Shown one piece after another: positions 1-11,133 of a DNA stretch of 64,000 bases (within the stretch, counting starts at the first letter, position 1; the number at the start of each line of letters is the position of its first letter). Source of the stretch: Burkholderiaceae bacterium (lineage in GTDB: Bacteria; Pseudomonadota; Gammaproteobacteria; Burkholderiales; Burkholderiaceae_C); assembly GCA_913776825.1 (NCBI GenBank), contig CAJYPV010000018.1, positions 372,001-436,000 of the forward strand, read 5' to 3'. The notes beneath the pieces are model-generated. The model was not told the DNA's origin, did not search any database, and saw nothing but the letters and a program-made list of their open reading frames with translations. The position numbers and the translations under genes were made by a program.

Positions 1-17
1 CAGTCGTCGTTCGCACG

Positions 18-2327
18 ATGCCTCGAGGGCCCCTCATAGAATCCCGCATGCCCATCCGGTTCTCGCCGCTCTCTTTTCCCTCTCGGGCGCGCGGCTCCAT
101 TGGCGCGAAGCTTCGCCGAATGGTGTGGCTGATGGTGCTGCCGACCTTGCTGCTGTCGGTGATCGCCGGGTTGGCGGTCTCCCGCACCGAGCGTCGGGCG
201 GTGGTGAATGCCGCGCTGGAAACCGTTGAGGCGCTCAGCCTGGTGACCGATCGCGAGATGGCCGTGCGCACCGCGATGCTGCAGGCCCTGAGCGTGTCGC
301 CCAGCCTGCAGGAAGGTCGCCTGCGGGATTTCCATCGCGAAGCCAGTCGACTGGCCGACGGCGTCACCAACACCATCGTGCTGCTGGCGCCCGACGGTCA
401 GCAACTGCTCAACACACGCCTGCCCTTCGGTGAACCGCTGGGCCGCTCGCCGGCCTTTGCCAGCGGGATGCCGGATCAACGGCGCTTCATCGTCTCCGAT
501 CTGTTCCGCGGGCCGGTGGACGACCGCTACACCTTCGCCGTGCGGATTCCGGTGATGGTGCAGGGCCGTCCGATGTTGCTCGGTTACGGCAGCCCCGCGT
601 CGGAATTGCAGCAGATCTTTCGAGACCAGCCGCTGCCGGCGGGCTGGCTGGGCGTGGTGCTGGATGGACAGTCCCGCGTCGTGGCCCGCACCCGTGATCC
701 CGAGCAGCGGGTCGGCCAGGTGGCCAGCGAGACCCTGCGTCGCGCCATCGCCAGCAGCGATCGGGGCGTGGTGGATTCGAAGACGCTGGATGGCGTGCCG
801 GTCTTCACCGTGTTCAGCCGCGCCCCGGACTCGGGCTGGGTGGTGCTGATCGGACTCGAGCAATCCGAGCTGGCCCATTCCGGGCTGGCCGCCTTCGGTT
901 TGACGCTCGCGCTGTCGGTGGGCTTCATCCTCATCACCGTCGGCATCGTCCGCCGCATGGCGCGGGACATCGTCGAGCCGCTCCAGCATCTGAGCGAAGA
1001 CGCGGTGCGGCTGGGCAGCGGCGAGACGGTGCGGGACCGCTTCACCGGCCTGAGCGAGATCGACACCGTCCACCATGCGCTCGCCACCGCCAGCCTGGAG
1101 CGCGCCGGCAGCGAGCATCGCCTGCGCGCGGAGGTGGAGGCCGCCGTCACGCAGGCCCGGCAGGCGCATCAGGCGGCGCTGCGCAGCCAGAAGCTCGAGG
1201 CGCTGGGTCGGCTCACCGGCGGCATCGCCCATGACTTCAACAACCTGCTGCAGACCATGACCACCGGGCTGGACCTGGCGCGGCGGCTCAATTCGGAACC
1301 TCGCGGCGATGCCGCACTGGCCGCCTGCCAGCGCGCCACCGGCCGCGCGGCGCAATTGACGCGGCAACTGCTGGCCTTCGGGCGCCAGCAGGTCGGCCAT
1401 GAGGCGGTCATCGACCTGCGGCGCCAACTGCCCGAGCTGATGGAGCTGGTGACCGGTGCAGTGGGAAGTGCGGTGGAGCTGCATGCCTCCGTCGACGACG
1501 CCCTGTGGCCGGTCAAGACCGACCCGGTCCAGCTGGAGCTGGCGGTGCTCAATCTGGCGCTGAATGCCCGCGATGCGATGCATGGACGCGGACGGCTGTC
1601 GGTGACCGCGGCCAATTGCACCGTCGGGCCGGACGCGCTGCCGGATGTCCCGGCCGGTGACTACGTCTGCATTCGCGTCATCGACACCGGCGACGGCATG
1701 AATGCCGAGCAGATCAGCCGCGCCTTCGAGCCGTTCTTCACCACCAAGCCGGTGGGGCAGGGCTCGGGTCTCGGTCTGGCGCAGGTGTATGCGCTGGCGA
1801 AGTCCGCAGGTGGCGTCGCCACCATCCACAGCCAGCTGGGGCTGGGCACCGAGGTCGCCGTCTGGCTGCCTCGTTCCACCGAGCGCTGGGACGCCACGCC
1901 GGCCGCCGACAGCGCCGATCCCGCCCGTCGGTACAACGGACGGGTCATGCTGGTGGAGGACGAAACCTCGGTGCGCGAGCTCACCGCGCAGGCGCTGGAA
2001 GCGCTCGGCTTCGAGGTGGTCACCGCGCCGACCGCCGACCAGGCGCTGGATCTGCTGCGTGGCGGCACGGCGGTGGATGTGGTGCTGTCGGACATCGTGA
2101 TGCCAGGCACCCGCAGCGGCGTGGATCTGGCCCGCACCCTGCGCGTGCTCAAGCCGACGCTGGCGGTGGTGCTGGCCAGCGGACATCCGGTGCGCATCGA
2201 GGAAGCGCCCGACGTGCCGTTGGTGGCCAAGCCGTATGAGATCCAGGCGGTGGCGGCCCGGCTGGCGGAGGCCATGAACCAGGCCGGCGCTGCCCGCGCC
2301 GTGGACCCTGCAACACCTGGAACCTGA
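18..2327 (+). CDS. Hybrid sensor histidine kinase with C-terminal receiver domain
   Basis: Membrane-bound sensor that should autophosphorylate on a conserved His and pass phosphate to its own receiver domain. A hydrophobic segment near residues 35-57 and a second near 285-310 flank an extracytoplasmic region of cache/dCACHE type. The dimerisation/phosphoacceptor box reads GGIAHDFNNLLQ, followed by an HATPase domain with N-box NLALNARDAM and G-box GQGSGLGLAQ. The C-terminal receiver starts at MLVEDE and carries the phosphoacceptor in VVLSDIVMPG. The first ATG is used. A second in-frame ATG at 48 gives a start ten residues later and cannot be excluded, because upstream sequence is cut by the window edge. 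No partner output regulator lies next to it, so its target is unknown. Confidence 0.9.
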   Translation: MPRGPLIESRMPIRFSPLSFPSRARGSIGAKLRRMVWLMVLPTLLLSVIAGLAVSRTERRAVVNAALETVEALSLVTDREMAVRTAMLQALSVSPSLQEGRLRDFHREASRLADGVTNTIVLLAPDGQQLLNTRLPFGEPLGRSPAFASGMPDQRRFIVSDLFRGPVDDRYTFAVRIPVMVQGRPMLLGYGSPASELQQIFRDQPLPAGWLGVVLDGQSRVVARTRDPEQRVGQVASETLRRAIASSDRGVVDSKTLDGVPVFTVFSRAPDSGWVVLIGLEQSELAHSGLAAFGLTLALSVGFILITVGIVRRMARDIVEPLQHLSEDAVRLGSGETVRDRFTGLSEIDTVHHALATASLERAGSEHRLRAEVEAAVTQARQAHQAALRSQKLEALGRLTGGIAHDFNNLLQTMTTGLDLARRLNSEPRGDAALAACQRATGRAAQLTRQLLAFGRQQVGHEAVIDLRRQLPELMELVTGAVGSAVELHASVDDALWPVKTDPVQLELAVLNLALNARDAMHGRGRLSVTAANCTVGPDALPDVPAGDYVCIRVIDTGDGMNAEQISRAFEPFFTTKPVGQGSGLGLAQVYALAKSAGGVATIHSQLGLGTEVAVWLPRSTERWDATPAADSADPARRYNGRVMLVEDETSVRELTAQALEALGFEVVTAPTADQALDLLRGGTAVDVVLSDIVMPGTRSGVDLARTLRVLKPTLAVVLASGHPVRIEEAPDVPLVAKPYEIQAVAARLAEAMNQAGAARAVDPATPGT

Positions 2328-2370
2328 GCCCCAGGCCCGAGACTGATTCGATTTCCTTGCGGGAAGTCTC

Positions 2371-4050
2371 ATGAGACGGTTTGATTCCAGCGCTGCGGGC
2401 GGCGATCGGCTCTCGCTCTTGACCCAGGCGCTCGCTCTGGACGAGGTGGACGGAGGCTTCGACGGCTCCGACGGCGAGGACGCGGCCGCAGTCGCGACCG
2501 CCTCTTGCGACAGCGCCAGCAGGGAGGCCGCGCTCTTCGATGAGCCCCCTGCCGACCGACCCGGCCGGCTCGGCGGAGCCAGCGGACCAGGCTTGTGGGG
2601 ATCGTCGCGTCCTGGTGCCTGTTTCGTCGACGCGCCCAGCTGGGTGGCCCCCGAGGACCTGCCGATGGCCACGCATCTCGGGCCGGTGCATTGGCGACGC
2701 GATCTGGATCTCCGGCGCACCCGTCACCAGGGCGATGTCGCCGTCACCCGCGAGCTGCTGATGGTCGAGACCGAGTTTCGCGGCCGGGTGCTGACCGCCC
2801 AGGCGCGGCTGTATGTGATGGACGGATCGCGGATCACCCGGCTTCATGCGCCCGGGGCCTTGGTCGATGTGACCAGCGGACTGCTGCGCCTGGAGGCAGC
2901 GAAGATCGATGGCGACGTGAACATTCGGCGCGGCGTGCTGCTCCTGGCGCCGGGCGCGGTGATCGGTGGCGATGTGACGCTGGGTCCGCAGGCCCAGTTG
3001 CGAAGCCAGATGGGCGCCATCGAAGGCCGGCTCCGGCTGACGGGCTCCGAGGCGCGTCTGGGCATCGGTACCTTCGTCGGCACCTTGTGCGCGCTGCCAT
3101 CGCCGGAAGAGAGCCTGGACGGCAGCGACCGCGACATCGAACGCCGCACGCCGATGACCGTGGTGCTGGGCGAGGGCGTGCGCATCGGCGCGGTCGAGGC
3201 GCAACGGCCGTTGACGCTGATCGCGCATCGGGATGCGGTGATCGAGCGCGAGCTGCCACGCGGCGTGACGTTGCGGCGCGACGCCATGCCGCCCATGCGG
3301 TCGTTCACCTTCCCCGCACCCAGATTGCTGATGGAACCCCAGTACCTCACCCGGCTGTTGGCCTTGCCGTCCCTGGCGGACAGCGGAGAGGGCGCGCATG
3401 CACAGCACCTGGCTGTTGCGCGCTGGCTGATCACGCGGGACGGCACGACCTTGCCGAGCGTCCCGCCACAGTCGGCGCTCCCCGGCTCGGAGGGAGGGGA
3501 CGGCAGCGGACCGGCTCCCGCCGACGGCGCTCTGTCAGCCCGCGACGCGGCCGAAGGGAAAGCGGCCGTCGATCACCTCTGTGGCGGTCCGTCGCTCGGC
3601 AAGGTGAGCGATGGAATCCGTCTGCGCGCGCTCGCCCGGGTGGGTGACGGACTGCTGATGGAGTTGAACGCGCTCTCCATCGACGCGCTGCTGCATCGAT
3701 GGCGTCAAGACGAACCGGAGGCGCGCGCCTTCGGCCTGGCGGCCATGGCGCACGCCTGTCTGTTCATGGGCGCCCAGCAGGGAGGTCTGATCGAAGGCAG
3801 CCGGCTCATGCGGGTGTGTCAGCGCAGCGGCGTGGCGCGTGCAGCGGTCGAAGCCTTGCTCGACCGGGTGGACCGGCTGGAGCCGACCGTTGTCGATGCG
3901 TTGGGGATGCACGATTGGCGATCGCAGTTGAGGCGGCGGCCTCGGCAACTGGCCGCCCTGTTGTTGGATTCGCTGCCGCCATCGAGCTCGCAGCCAACCG
4001 ATCGGTCCCTCGACCCGCCTTCGCTGACGCCGTCGTCCGATCCGTCGTGA
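2371..4050 (+). CDS. Hypothetical protein with bactofilin-like beta-helical segment
   Basis: Function not recognised. About 559 residues, no signal peptide and no membrane segment. Residues roughly 125-300 contain alternating short hydrophobic strands with Gly turns, for example AKIDGDVNIRRGVLLLAPG followed by VIGGDVTLGPQAQL. This resembles the right-handed beta-helix of polymer-forming bactofilins (DUF583). The N-terminal 100 residues are acidic and low in complexity. The C-terminal 150 residues look helical and end in a Ser/Pro-rich tail. A GGGAAG ribosome-binding site precedes the ATG. It follows the hybrid kinase by 43 bp on the same strand, so co-transcription is possible. The bactofilin relationship is a pattern-level inference, and the gene is also much longer than typical bactofilins (100-200 residues). 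Confidence 0.6.
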   Translation: MRRFDSSAAGGDRLSLLTQALALDEVDGGFDGSDGEDAAAVATASCDSASREAALFDEPPADRPGRLGGASGPGLWGSSRPGACFVDAPSWVAPEDLPMATHLGPVHWRRDLDLRRTRHQGDVAVTRELLMVETEFRGRVLTAQARLYVMDGSRITRLHAPGALVDVTSGLLRLEAAKIDGDVNIRRGVLLLAPGAVIGGDVTLGPQAQLRSQMGAIEGRLRLTGSEARLGIGTFVGTLCALPSPEESLDGSDRDIERRTPMTVVLGEGVRIGAVEAQRPLTLIAHRDAVIERELPRGVTLRRDAMPPMRSFTFPAPRLLMEPQYLTRLLALPSLADSGEGAHAQHLAVARWLITRDGTTLPSVPPQSALPGSEGGDGSGPAPADGALSARDAAEGKAAVDHLCGGPSLGKVSDGIRLRALARVGDGLLMELNALSIDALLHRWRQDEPEARAFGLAAMAHACLFMGAQQGGLIEGSRLMRVCQRSGVARAAVEALLDRVDRLEPTVVDALGMHDWRSQLRRRPRQLAALLLDSLPPSSSQPTDRSLDPPSLTPSSDPS

Positions 4051-4059
4051 GAAGGCAGC

Positions 4060-4091
4060 GTGGCCCGGCGCCCTGACGGACGCCGGGCCAC
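4060..4091. terminator. Perfect 11-bp hairpin between convergent genes
   Basis: GTGGCCCGGCG and CGCCGGGCCAC form a perfect stem with a 10-nt loop. It lies between the stop codons of two convergent genes. No U-tract follows on either strand, so it may work as a bidirectional, possibly Rho-assisted, terminator. Confidence 0.55.
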
Positions 4092-4104
4092 GGCATGCGC
4101 GGAA

Positions 4105-4154
4105 GCGGCAGGGCCGCCCCAGGCGAGTGGCGGCAGGGCCGCCTCAGGCGAGTG
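4105..4154. repeat. 25-bp tandem duplication at the 3' end of paoC
   Basis: The unit GCGGCAGGGCCGCCYCAGGCG plus AGTG occurs twice in direct tandem and begins a third time. It runs into the last codons of paoC, so the 3' end of that gene appears to have been duplicated locally by slippage. Confidence 0.7.
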
Positions 4155-6360
4155 GCGGCATCTTCGCCAGCAGCTTGTCCAGCGTGACCGGATAGTCACG
4201 CACCCGCACGCCGGTGGCGTTGTAGACCGCGTTGGCCACCGCCGCGGCCACGCCGCAGATGCCCAGCTCACCGACGCCCTTGGCCTTCATCGGCGAGGAC
4301 ATCGGATCGGTCTCGTCCAGGAAGATGACCTCCTGATGCGGGATGTCCGCATGCACCGGCACTTCATAGCCCGCCAGATCATGGTTGACGAAGAAGCCGC
4401 GATGCTCGTCCACCGCCAGTTCCTCCATCAGCGCCGCGCCCACGCCCATGGTCATCGCGCCGATCACCTGACTGCGCGCCGACTTGGGATTGAGGATGCG
4501 GCCGGCCGCGCAAACCGCCAGCATGCGGCGCACGCGCACCTCGCCGGTGAAGGCATGGACGGCGACCTCGACGAAATGGCCGCCGAAGGTGGACTGCTGG
4601 TACTTCTTGTCCAGATCGCCGTATTCCATGTGATCCTCGGCGACCAGGCCCTGCGGACCGGCGGCTTCCGCCAGGCTGAAGCGCTTGCCACCGGCGCTCA
4701 CCTGACCGTCCGCGAAGACGGCTGTCTCGGCCGCCTTCGCATCCAGCCCGCCCTTGCGGGCCACCATCTCGCGCAGCTTCACGCAAGCGGCATAGACGCC
4801 GGCGGTGGAACTGTTGCCGCCCCACTGGCCGCCGGAGCCGGCGGACACCGGCAAGGCCGAATCGCCCAGCCGCACCACCACCTCGTCCAGGCCGACGCCC
4901 ATCATCTCGGCCGCCGTCTGCGCCAGGATGGTGTAGGTGCCGGTGCCGATGTCGGTCATGTCGGTCTCGACATACACCACGCCCTGGTTGTCCAGTCGCA
5001 CGCGGGCGCCCGACTTCATCACCAGGTTGTTGCGGAACGCTGCCGCCACGCCCATGCCGATCAGCCAGGCGCCTTCGCGACGCTCGCCGGGGCGGGTCGG
5101 ACGGCGGTTCCAGCCGAAGCGCTCCGCGCCGGTGGTCAGGCACTCGGCCAGGCGACGCTGCGAGAACGGCCGCTTCGGTTTCTCGGGATCGACCTGCGTG
5201 TCGTTGGTGATGCGCAGTTGCACCGGGTCCATCGACAGCTGCTCGGCGAGCTCATCCATCGCGATTTCGAGCGCCATCAGTCCGGGGGCCTCGCCCGGCG
5301 CGCGCATCGCATTGCCTTCCGGCAGGTCCAGCACGGCGAGCTTCATCGCGGTGTAGCGGTTCGCGCCGGCATACAGCAGACGGGTCTGGGCGACCGCCGT
5401 TTCCGGCTGGCCGCCCGGCAGGTCGCCGGACCAGCTTTCATGCGAGATCGCGGTGATCTTGCCGTCGCGTTGGGCCCCCAGCCGCAGGCGCTGGATGGTG
5501 GCCGGCCGATGGGTGGCGTTGTTCATGATCAGCGGGCGCTGCAGCGCGACCTTCACCGGTCGGCCGACGGCCTTGGCGCCGAGGGCCGCCATGATCACGT
5601 CCGCCCGCAGGAACAGCTTGCCGCCGAAACCGCCACCGATGAAGGGCGAGATCAGCCGCACGTTGGCCTTCGGCAGATTCAGTGTCTTGGCCAGATCGCC
5701 GCGGCCCCAGTCGATCATCTGGTTGGAGGTCCAGACCGTCAGCTTCTCGCCTTCCCACACCGCCAGGGTGGCATGGGGTTCCATCATCGCGTGGGACTGG
5801 TCGGGCGTGGTGTAGGTCTGATCGAGCTTGACCTCGGCCTGGGCATAGGCGCCGTCGAAATCGCCGACGCGGGTCGACGGCGGATTGTCCGGATCGTCCT
5901 TCGGCGGCTTGGCCTCGCCCTTGGCCTTTTCCAGGCTGAAGGCGCCGCTGCTCGGCGCGTACTCGACCTGCACCAGCGCGGCGGCGGCCCGGGCCTGCTC
6001 GAAGGTTTCGGCCACCACCACCGCAATCGCCTGGTGGTAGTGCTGAATCTCCGGCCCGCCCAGCAGCTTGGCGGTGTTGAACTTGCCCTGGCCGAGCTTG
6101 CCGGCCGTCTCGGCGGTGACGATGGCCAGCACGCCGGGGGCGGCCTCGGCGGCCTTCAGGTCCAGGCGCTGGATGCGGCCCTTCGCGATGCCGGCGCCGA
6201 TGATGTGGCCATAGGCCGGCTGAGCCGCCACATCATGGCGTTCATAGGCATACGGCGCGGTGCCGGTGGTCTTGCGCGGACCGTCGATGCGGTCGGTGGG
6301 ACGGCCGACGACCTTGAGCTGGTCGATCGGATTGGTGGTGGCGGGGGTGTCGAACTTCAT
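4144..6360 (-). CDS. paoC: Aldehyde oxidoreductase, molybdenum-binding subunit PaoC
   Basis: Large catalytic subunit (738 aa; E. coli PaoC is about the same size) of a periplasmic xanthine-oxidase-family enzyme. It oxidises aldehydes to carboxylic acids at a molybdopterin-cytosine-dinucleotide cofactor. The N-terminal hammerhead domain starts at [11 protein letters not shown]. Cofactor loops include [10 protein letters not shown], and the catalytic Glu lies near the C-terminus in [10 protein letters not shown]. The start at [11 protein letters not shown] is fixed by an ATGA overlap with the stop of the upstream FAD subunit; a longer upstream frame is not needed. No signal peptide: by family precedent the heterotrimer is exported by the Tat signal on PaoA. 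The dedicated maturation factor paoD is not adjacent. Confidence 0.95.
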   Translation of the reverse strand: MKFDTPATTNPIDQLKVVGRPTDRIDGPRKTTGTAPYAYERHDVAAQPAYGHIIGAGIAKGRIQRLDLKAAEAAPGVLAIVTAETAGKLGQGKFNTAKLLGGPEIQHYHQAIAVVVAETFEQARAAAALVQVEYAPSSGAFSLEKAKGEAKPPKDDPDNPPSTRVGDFDGAYAQAEVKLDQTYTTPDQSHAMMEPHATLAVWEGEKLTVWTSNQMIDWGRGDLAKTLNLPKANVRLISPFIGGGFGGKLFLRADVIMAALGAKAVGRPVKVALQRPLIMNNATHRPATIQRLRLGAQRDGKITAISHESWSGDLPGGQPETAVAQTRLLYAGANRYTAMKLAVLDLPEGNAMRAPGEAPGLMALEIAMDELAEQLSMDPVQLRITNDTQVDPEKPKRPFSQRRLAECLTTGAERFGWNRRPTRPGERREGAWLIGMGVAAAFRNNLVMKSGARVRLDNQGVVYVETDMTDIGTGTYTILAQTAAEMMGVGLDEVVVRLGDSALPVSAGSGGQWGGNSSTAGVYAACVKLREMVARKGGLDAKAAETAVFADGQVSAGGKRFSLAEAAGPQGLVAEDHMEYGDLDKKYQQSTFGGHFVEVAVHAFTGEVRVRRMLAVCAAGRILNPKSARSQVIGAMTMGVGAALMEELAVDEHRGFFVNHDLAGYEVPVHADIPHQEVIFLDETDPMSSPMKAKGVGELGICGVAAAVANAVYNATGVRVRDYPVTLDKLLAKMPPLA

Positions 6361-7309
6361 GCCGTCGTCCTCGCTTGATGCAGCACGGCCGCGATGGTGC
6401 GTTCCACCAGCGGCAGCTTGTAGGCGTTGTCCTGTGTCGGCTGCGCGCCGGCCAGCAGCTTGGCGGCGACCGCCTGCGAGCCGCGTGGCATCTCGGCATC
6501 CGCCGCCTCGACCCGCCAGGGCTTGTGGGCCACGCCGCCCACCGCCAGCCGGCCGCGACCGTCGCGCTGAACGATCGCTGCCACCGACACCAGCGCGAAG
6601 GCATAGGACGCGCGGTCCCGCACCTTCTGATAGAGGTGCATGCCGGGAATCGGCCGGGGCAGGGTGACCGAGGTGATCAGCTCGCCGGGGACCAACTGGG
6701 TGTCGACTTCGGGCGTCTGCTCGGGCAGTCGATGGAAGTCGGCGATGGGGATCCGACGCGACTGGCCATCGGGCCGCACCGTCTCGACCGTGGCATCCAG
6801 CACCCGCATCGCGACGGCCATGTCGCTCGGATGGGTGGCGATGCAGCGATTGCTGACGCCCACCACCGCATGTTGGCGGCTCACGCCGTCCAGCGCGCCG
6901 CAACCGCTGCCGGGCTGGCGCTTGTTGCAGGGCTGGTTGGTGTCGTAGAAGTAGGGGCAGCGGGTGCGCTGCAGCAGATTGCCGGCGGTGGTGGCGCGGT
7001 TGCGCAACTGACCGGACGCGCCGGCCAGCAGCGCCCGCGAGAGCACGCCGTAATCGCGTCGCACCCGCTCATCGGCCGCCAGATCGGTGTTGCGGACCAG
7101 CGCACCGATGCGCAGGCCGCCGTCGCCGGTGGCTTCGATCTTGTCCAGCCCGAGGCCGTTGACGTCGATGAGATGGGTCGGCGTCTCGACCTGCAGCTTC
7201 ATCAGGTCCAGCAGATTGGTGCCGCCGGCGATGAAACGAGCGCCGGGCTGACTGGCCGCAGCGGCTGCCGCTTGGGCGGGGCTGCTGGCGCGTTCGTAGG
7301 TGAAAGGCT

Positions 7310-7313
<4 letters not shown>
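6357..7313 (-). CDS. paoB: Aldehyde oxidoreductase, FAD-binding subunit PaoB
   Basis: Medium subunit (318 aa, the same length as E. coli PaoB) that passes electrons between the molybdenum/iron-sulfur chain and its FAD. The FAD pocket includes [13 protein letters not shown] near residue 30 and [15 protein letters not shown] around residue 100. The insertion carrying Cys residues in [21 protein letters not shown] is typical of the PaoB branch, where it holds an extra [4Fe-4S] cluster; ordinary xanthine dehydrogenases lack it. Both ends overlap neighbours by ATGA, showing tight translational coupling in a paoA-paoB-paoC operon on the minus strand. Confidence 0.95.
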
Positions 7314-8254
<941 letters not shown>

Positions 8255-8500
8255 GGACGGGGCTCTCCTGGAGGGTGGCCTCGTTCCGGCCACTCGCCGG
8301 GATGGCAATCGCTGTACCTGAATCAGCGAATCGGGCGCTCAGCAGTCGCTGCGCACAGTCGAGCGCATGCGCGTCGACGCGGCGAGATCGTCGCCACGCA
8401 AATTGGATGGGCGCCGGTCAAAGGTGTTCCGACGATCCGCATCAGCGTCCGTCGTCGAGGCACCGGGACGATGTCCCCGGATGTGGGGCCGGCGATCGCG

Positions 8501-8683
8501 TCAACGATGCGCCTGCAGCCATTCCTCGACGGACTTCGCGCTGGTGCCGACGGTGTCCACCGCATGGCGCAGCAGCGTGTGGGACACCGCGAATCGCTCG
8601 CCCCAATAGAGCAGGTCGTCGTCGTCCTGCACCTGGATGTGATGACGGTCGGAGCCGTGGGCGTTGGAAGTCTCTTCGGGCAT
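8501..8683 (-). CDS. DUF3606 domain protein
   Basis: A 60-residue protein matching the short DUF3606 family: an acidic first half (VQDDDDLLYWGERFAVS) followed by a helical segment ending in SVEEWLQAHR. Family function is unknown; members are often seen near stress genes. The ATG is supported by AGGAGA six nt upstream. Longer frames running upstream into the GGDEF gene are artefacts. It stands alone between paoA and the diguanylate cyclase on the same strand. Confidence 0.8.
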   Translation of the reverse strand: MPEETSNAHGSDRHHIQVQDDDDLLYWGERFAVSHTLLRHAVDTVGTSAKSVEEWLQAHR

Positions 8684-8807
8684 GGGCGTCTCCTGCAGAG
8701 GTCGTGCGGGGATGGGGTCACCGGGCGGGGATGGACGATGAGCGGCGCGCGGCGCGCGGCCATCGGCGCGCGGCGAGCGCCGTGCCTCAGCCGCCGCGCC
8801 GCGACGA

Positions 8808-11075
8808 TCAACGTGAGCGTTGACCGCCGGCGAGTCGGGACGGCGGCACGCGGTTCTGCTCGTTGTCCATGCCCGCGCCGGGATCCTCTTCGCCGGCGAC
8901 CGATTCCTCGAAGGCGTGATCGGGCACCGGCGTCGGGCGCAGCTTGGGCGGCGGAGGTTCTGCCGGCGGAGGGGCGGTGGTCGAGGGTGCGCTCGGGGTG
9001 CCGCTCGACGGGGTCGAGGACGAGCTCGGCGTTCCCCCGGTCGATGCGGCGCGCGGCGCGTCACCGTCGGCGGGCGAGCCGGCCGGCACGGCGGCGGTCC
9101 GTGCGCTCGGGGCGCGCCGGTCCACGGCGCCGGGGGCTTGGGCGATGTCGCTGCGGGGAAGCTCGGACGATGGGTTCATGGCGGGGACCTCGTGGGTAGC
9201 CATCGCGAACTGGTGTTTGCCGTTGCGTTTGGCCTGGTACATGGCGGCATCGGCCGAGCGCATCAGCAGCTCGGCCTGTCGTCCATGCCTAGGGGCAAAT
9301 GCGATGCCGATGCTGGCGCCAATCGCCGCCTCGCCGCCATCGGGCAAACGGATCGGCTCGCGCAGCGCGCCGAGCAGCCGTTCGACGGCGGGCTCCGCCT
9401 CCGCTTCACTGCGCAGCGCGCTCAGCAGCACGCCGAATTCATCGCCACCCAGGCGCGCCACCAGATCATGGCTGCGCACGCCCGCCTGCAGCCGTTGGGC
9501 CACCACGCGCAGCACCACATCGCCGGCGTCATGGCCGAACTGGTCGTTCACATCCTTGAAGCCATCCAGGTCCACATAGCAGACCGCGACCAGGTTGCTG
9601 CGCTCGTCCAGCAGCGACAGCGCGCCGGTGAGCCGATCCGCGAAGCGCACCCGGTTGGGCAGGCCGGTGAGCGCGTCATGCACCGCCAGATGATGGGCAT
9701 TGACCTCGCTTTCCTTCAGCGCGGTGATGTCCACCATCATCCAGACGGATTCCTCCTTCGACACCGGCGCGCCGCTGAGATCGATCCACAACGGCGAGCC
9801 GTCCTTGCGCCGCATCCGCAGCTGGTGCCGGTAGCGACGGCCCAGCGCGAAGGCCTCCTGGGCTTGCTGGGCGGCGTGGTCGAACGAGGCCTGATCCAGA
9901 TACAGGCCGCGGATCGGTTGATGGAGCAGCTCATGCGCCTGATAGCCGAAGAGCGCATCCAGCGCCCGGTTCTTCCAGGTCAGACGCCAGCCACGCACCC
10001 GCGCCATGCCGACCAGCTCGTTGTCCAGCATCAGGTTCTGCTCCAGCGCCAGGCCGGAGATCTGCTCCCGGGCCCGGAGCTCGCGCCGCTGCTGTCGATA
10101 CACCACCACCGAGCAGGCCAGGGTGGTCAGGATCACGATCGCCGCCAGCAGGCTTTGCTGCAGCGCTTCCTGGCGCCACGCGGTGAGGAAGTCCACCGTG
10201 CTCATGCCGGTCAGGATCAGCAGGGGATAGCCGCGCACCTGCCGGTAGGCCGTCACCCGTTCGATGTTGTCGATGCGGGTGTGGCTGAGATAGGAGCCGC
10301 GCACCGGATCGGCCGCGTACTTGCGCATGAAGTCGTCCGACAGGGTGACCTCGCCCAGTCCGCGTGTGGATTGCGGCTCTGCTGCGGAGTAGCGCGCGAT
10401 CAGCCGCAGGGAATTCGAGCGCAGCGAGATCGCGCCCTCCGGCCCCAGCGTCAGATGGCGGAAGGTGTCGACGAAGTGATCGGTGGACAGCACCGTGTAG
10501 ACGATGCCGGCAAATTCGCCGTTGTGGCCTTCCAGCCGCCGCGCCACGACGATGCCCCATTGGCCTTGCAGGCGGGCGAACAGCGGCTCGGACACCACCA
10601 TGCCGGCGCCGCTGCGGGCCTGGGAGAAGTAATCGCGGTCGGCCACGTGCAGCCGGTGCTCCTCGCTGGCCAGCCCATAGACCACCTGGCCTTGGGCATC
10701 GGTGATGCGGATCACGTCCACCTGCGGAATCAGGCTGCGCTGATCGGCGATGGCGCGCTCCATGGCCCGTTCGAGCTCGGTTTCGTTGCCACGCACCCGG
10801 CGGTATTGCAGCGCGATGGTGGCCAGCGCGTTGTCCACCTGCTTGAGTTCCGAGCCCAGTTCGATCGACAGGCTGCTGGCCAGGTTCTCGGCGATTTCGC
10901 GGGCGCGGACCTCGTCGGCCTGGCGGCTGGAATGGAGCGACAGCGAGGTCGCAAGGACCACTGCCAGCGCCACCAGCAGGTTGCCGGCCAGCAGCCAGAC
11001 CAACAGTCGACGCAGGGGGCGCGGGGTGGGGAGTTGCAGGCGGTCCATCGGGCTTCGAGGGTGGGGCGAACCCAT
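8808..11075 (-). CDS. Membrane diguanylate cyclase (dCACHE-PAS-GGDEF)
   Basis: Probably synthesises cyclic di-GMP in response to an extracellular signal. An N-terminal membrane segment (LLVWLLAGNLLVALAVVLAT) leads into a roughly 240-residue periplasmic cache domain. A second membrane helix (LLAAIVILTTLACSVVVY), a PAS domain and a GGDEF domain with intact active site RLGGDEFG follow. No EAL domain is present. After the cyclase comes a disordered tail of about 110 residues rich in Pro, Ser and Thr, of unknown role. The start at 11075 is chosen for an AGGA box upstream; ATGs at 11117 and 11048 are alternatives. It is transcribed away from the toxin-antitoxin pair upstream only by arrangement, with no shared operon evident. 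Confidence 0.92.
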   Translation of the reverse strand: MGSPHPRSPMDRLQLPTPRPLRRLLVWLLAGNLLVALAVVLATSLSLHSSRQADEVRAREIAENLASSLSIELGSELKQVDNALATIALQYRRVRGNETELERAMERAIADQRSLIPQVDVIRITDAQGQVVYGLASEEHRLHVADRDYFSQARSGAGMVVSEPLFARLQGQWGIVVARRLEGHNGEFAGIVYTVLSTDHFVDTFRHLTLGPEGAISLRSNSLRLIARYSAAEPQSTRGLGEVTLSDDFMRKYAADPVRGSYLSHTRIDNIERVTAYRQVRGYPLLILTGMSTVDFLTAWRQEALQQSLLAAIVILTTLACSVVVYRQQRRELRAREQISGLALEQNLMLDNELVGMARVRGWRLTWKNRALDALFGYQAHELLHQPIRGLYLDQASFDHAAQQAQEAFALGRRYRHQLRMRRKDGSPLWIDLSGAPVSKEESVWMMVDITALKESEVNAHHLAVHDALTGLPNRVRFADRLTGALSLLDERSNLVAVCYVDLDGFKDVNDQFGHDAGDVVLRVVAQRLQAGVRSHDLVARLGGDEFGVLLSALRSEAEAEPAVERLLGALREPIRLPDGGEAAIGASIGIAFAPRHGRQAELLMRSADAAMYQAKRNGKHQFAMATHEVPAMNPSSELPRSDIAQAPGAVDRRAPSARTAAVPAGSPADGDAPRAASTGGTPSSSSTPSSGTPSAPSTTAPPPAEPPPPKLRPTPVPDHAFEESVAGEEDPGAGMDNEQNRVPPSRLAGGQRSR

Positions 11076-11133
11076 CCTAACGTCCTGGGCGGTCTCGGCG
11101 AGTGAAAGTGGCATCACGTCGCAGCCCTGGCAA

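Noticed and set aside
2149..3408. 419-codon minus-strand frame opposite the bactofilin-like gene
   Set aside because: Overlaps the end of the hybrid kinase in antisense and lacks family features; the plus-strand frame has a ribosome-binding site and a coherent beta-helix pattern.
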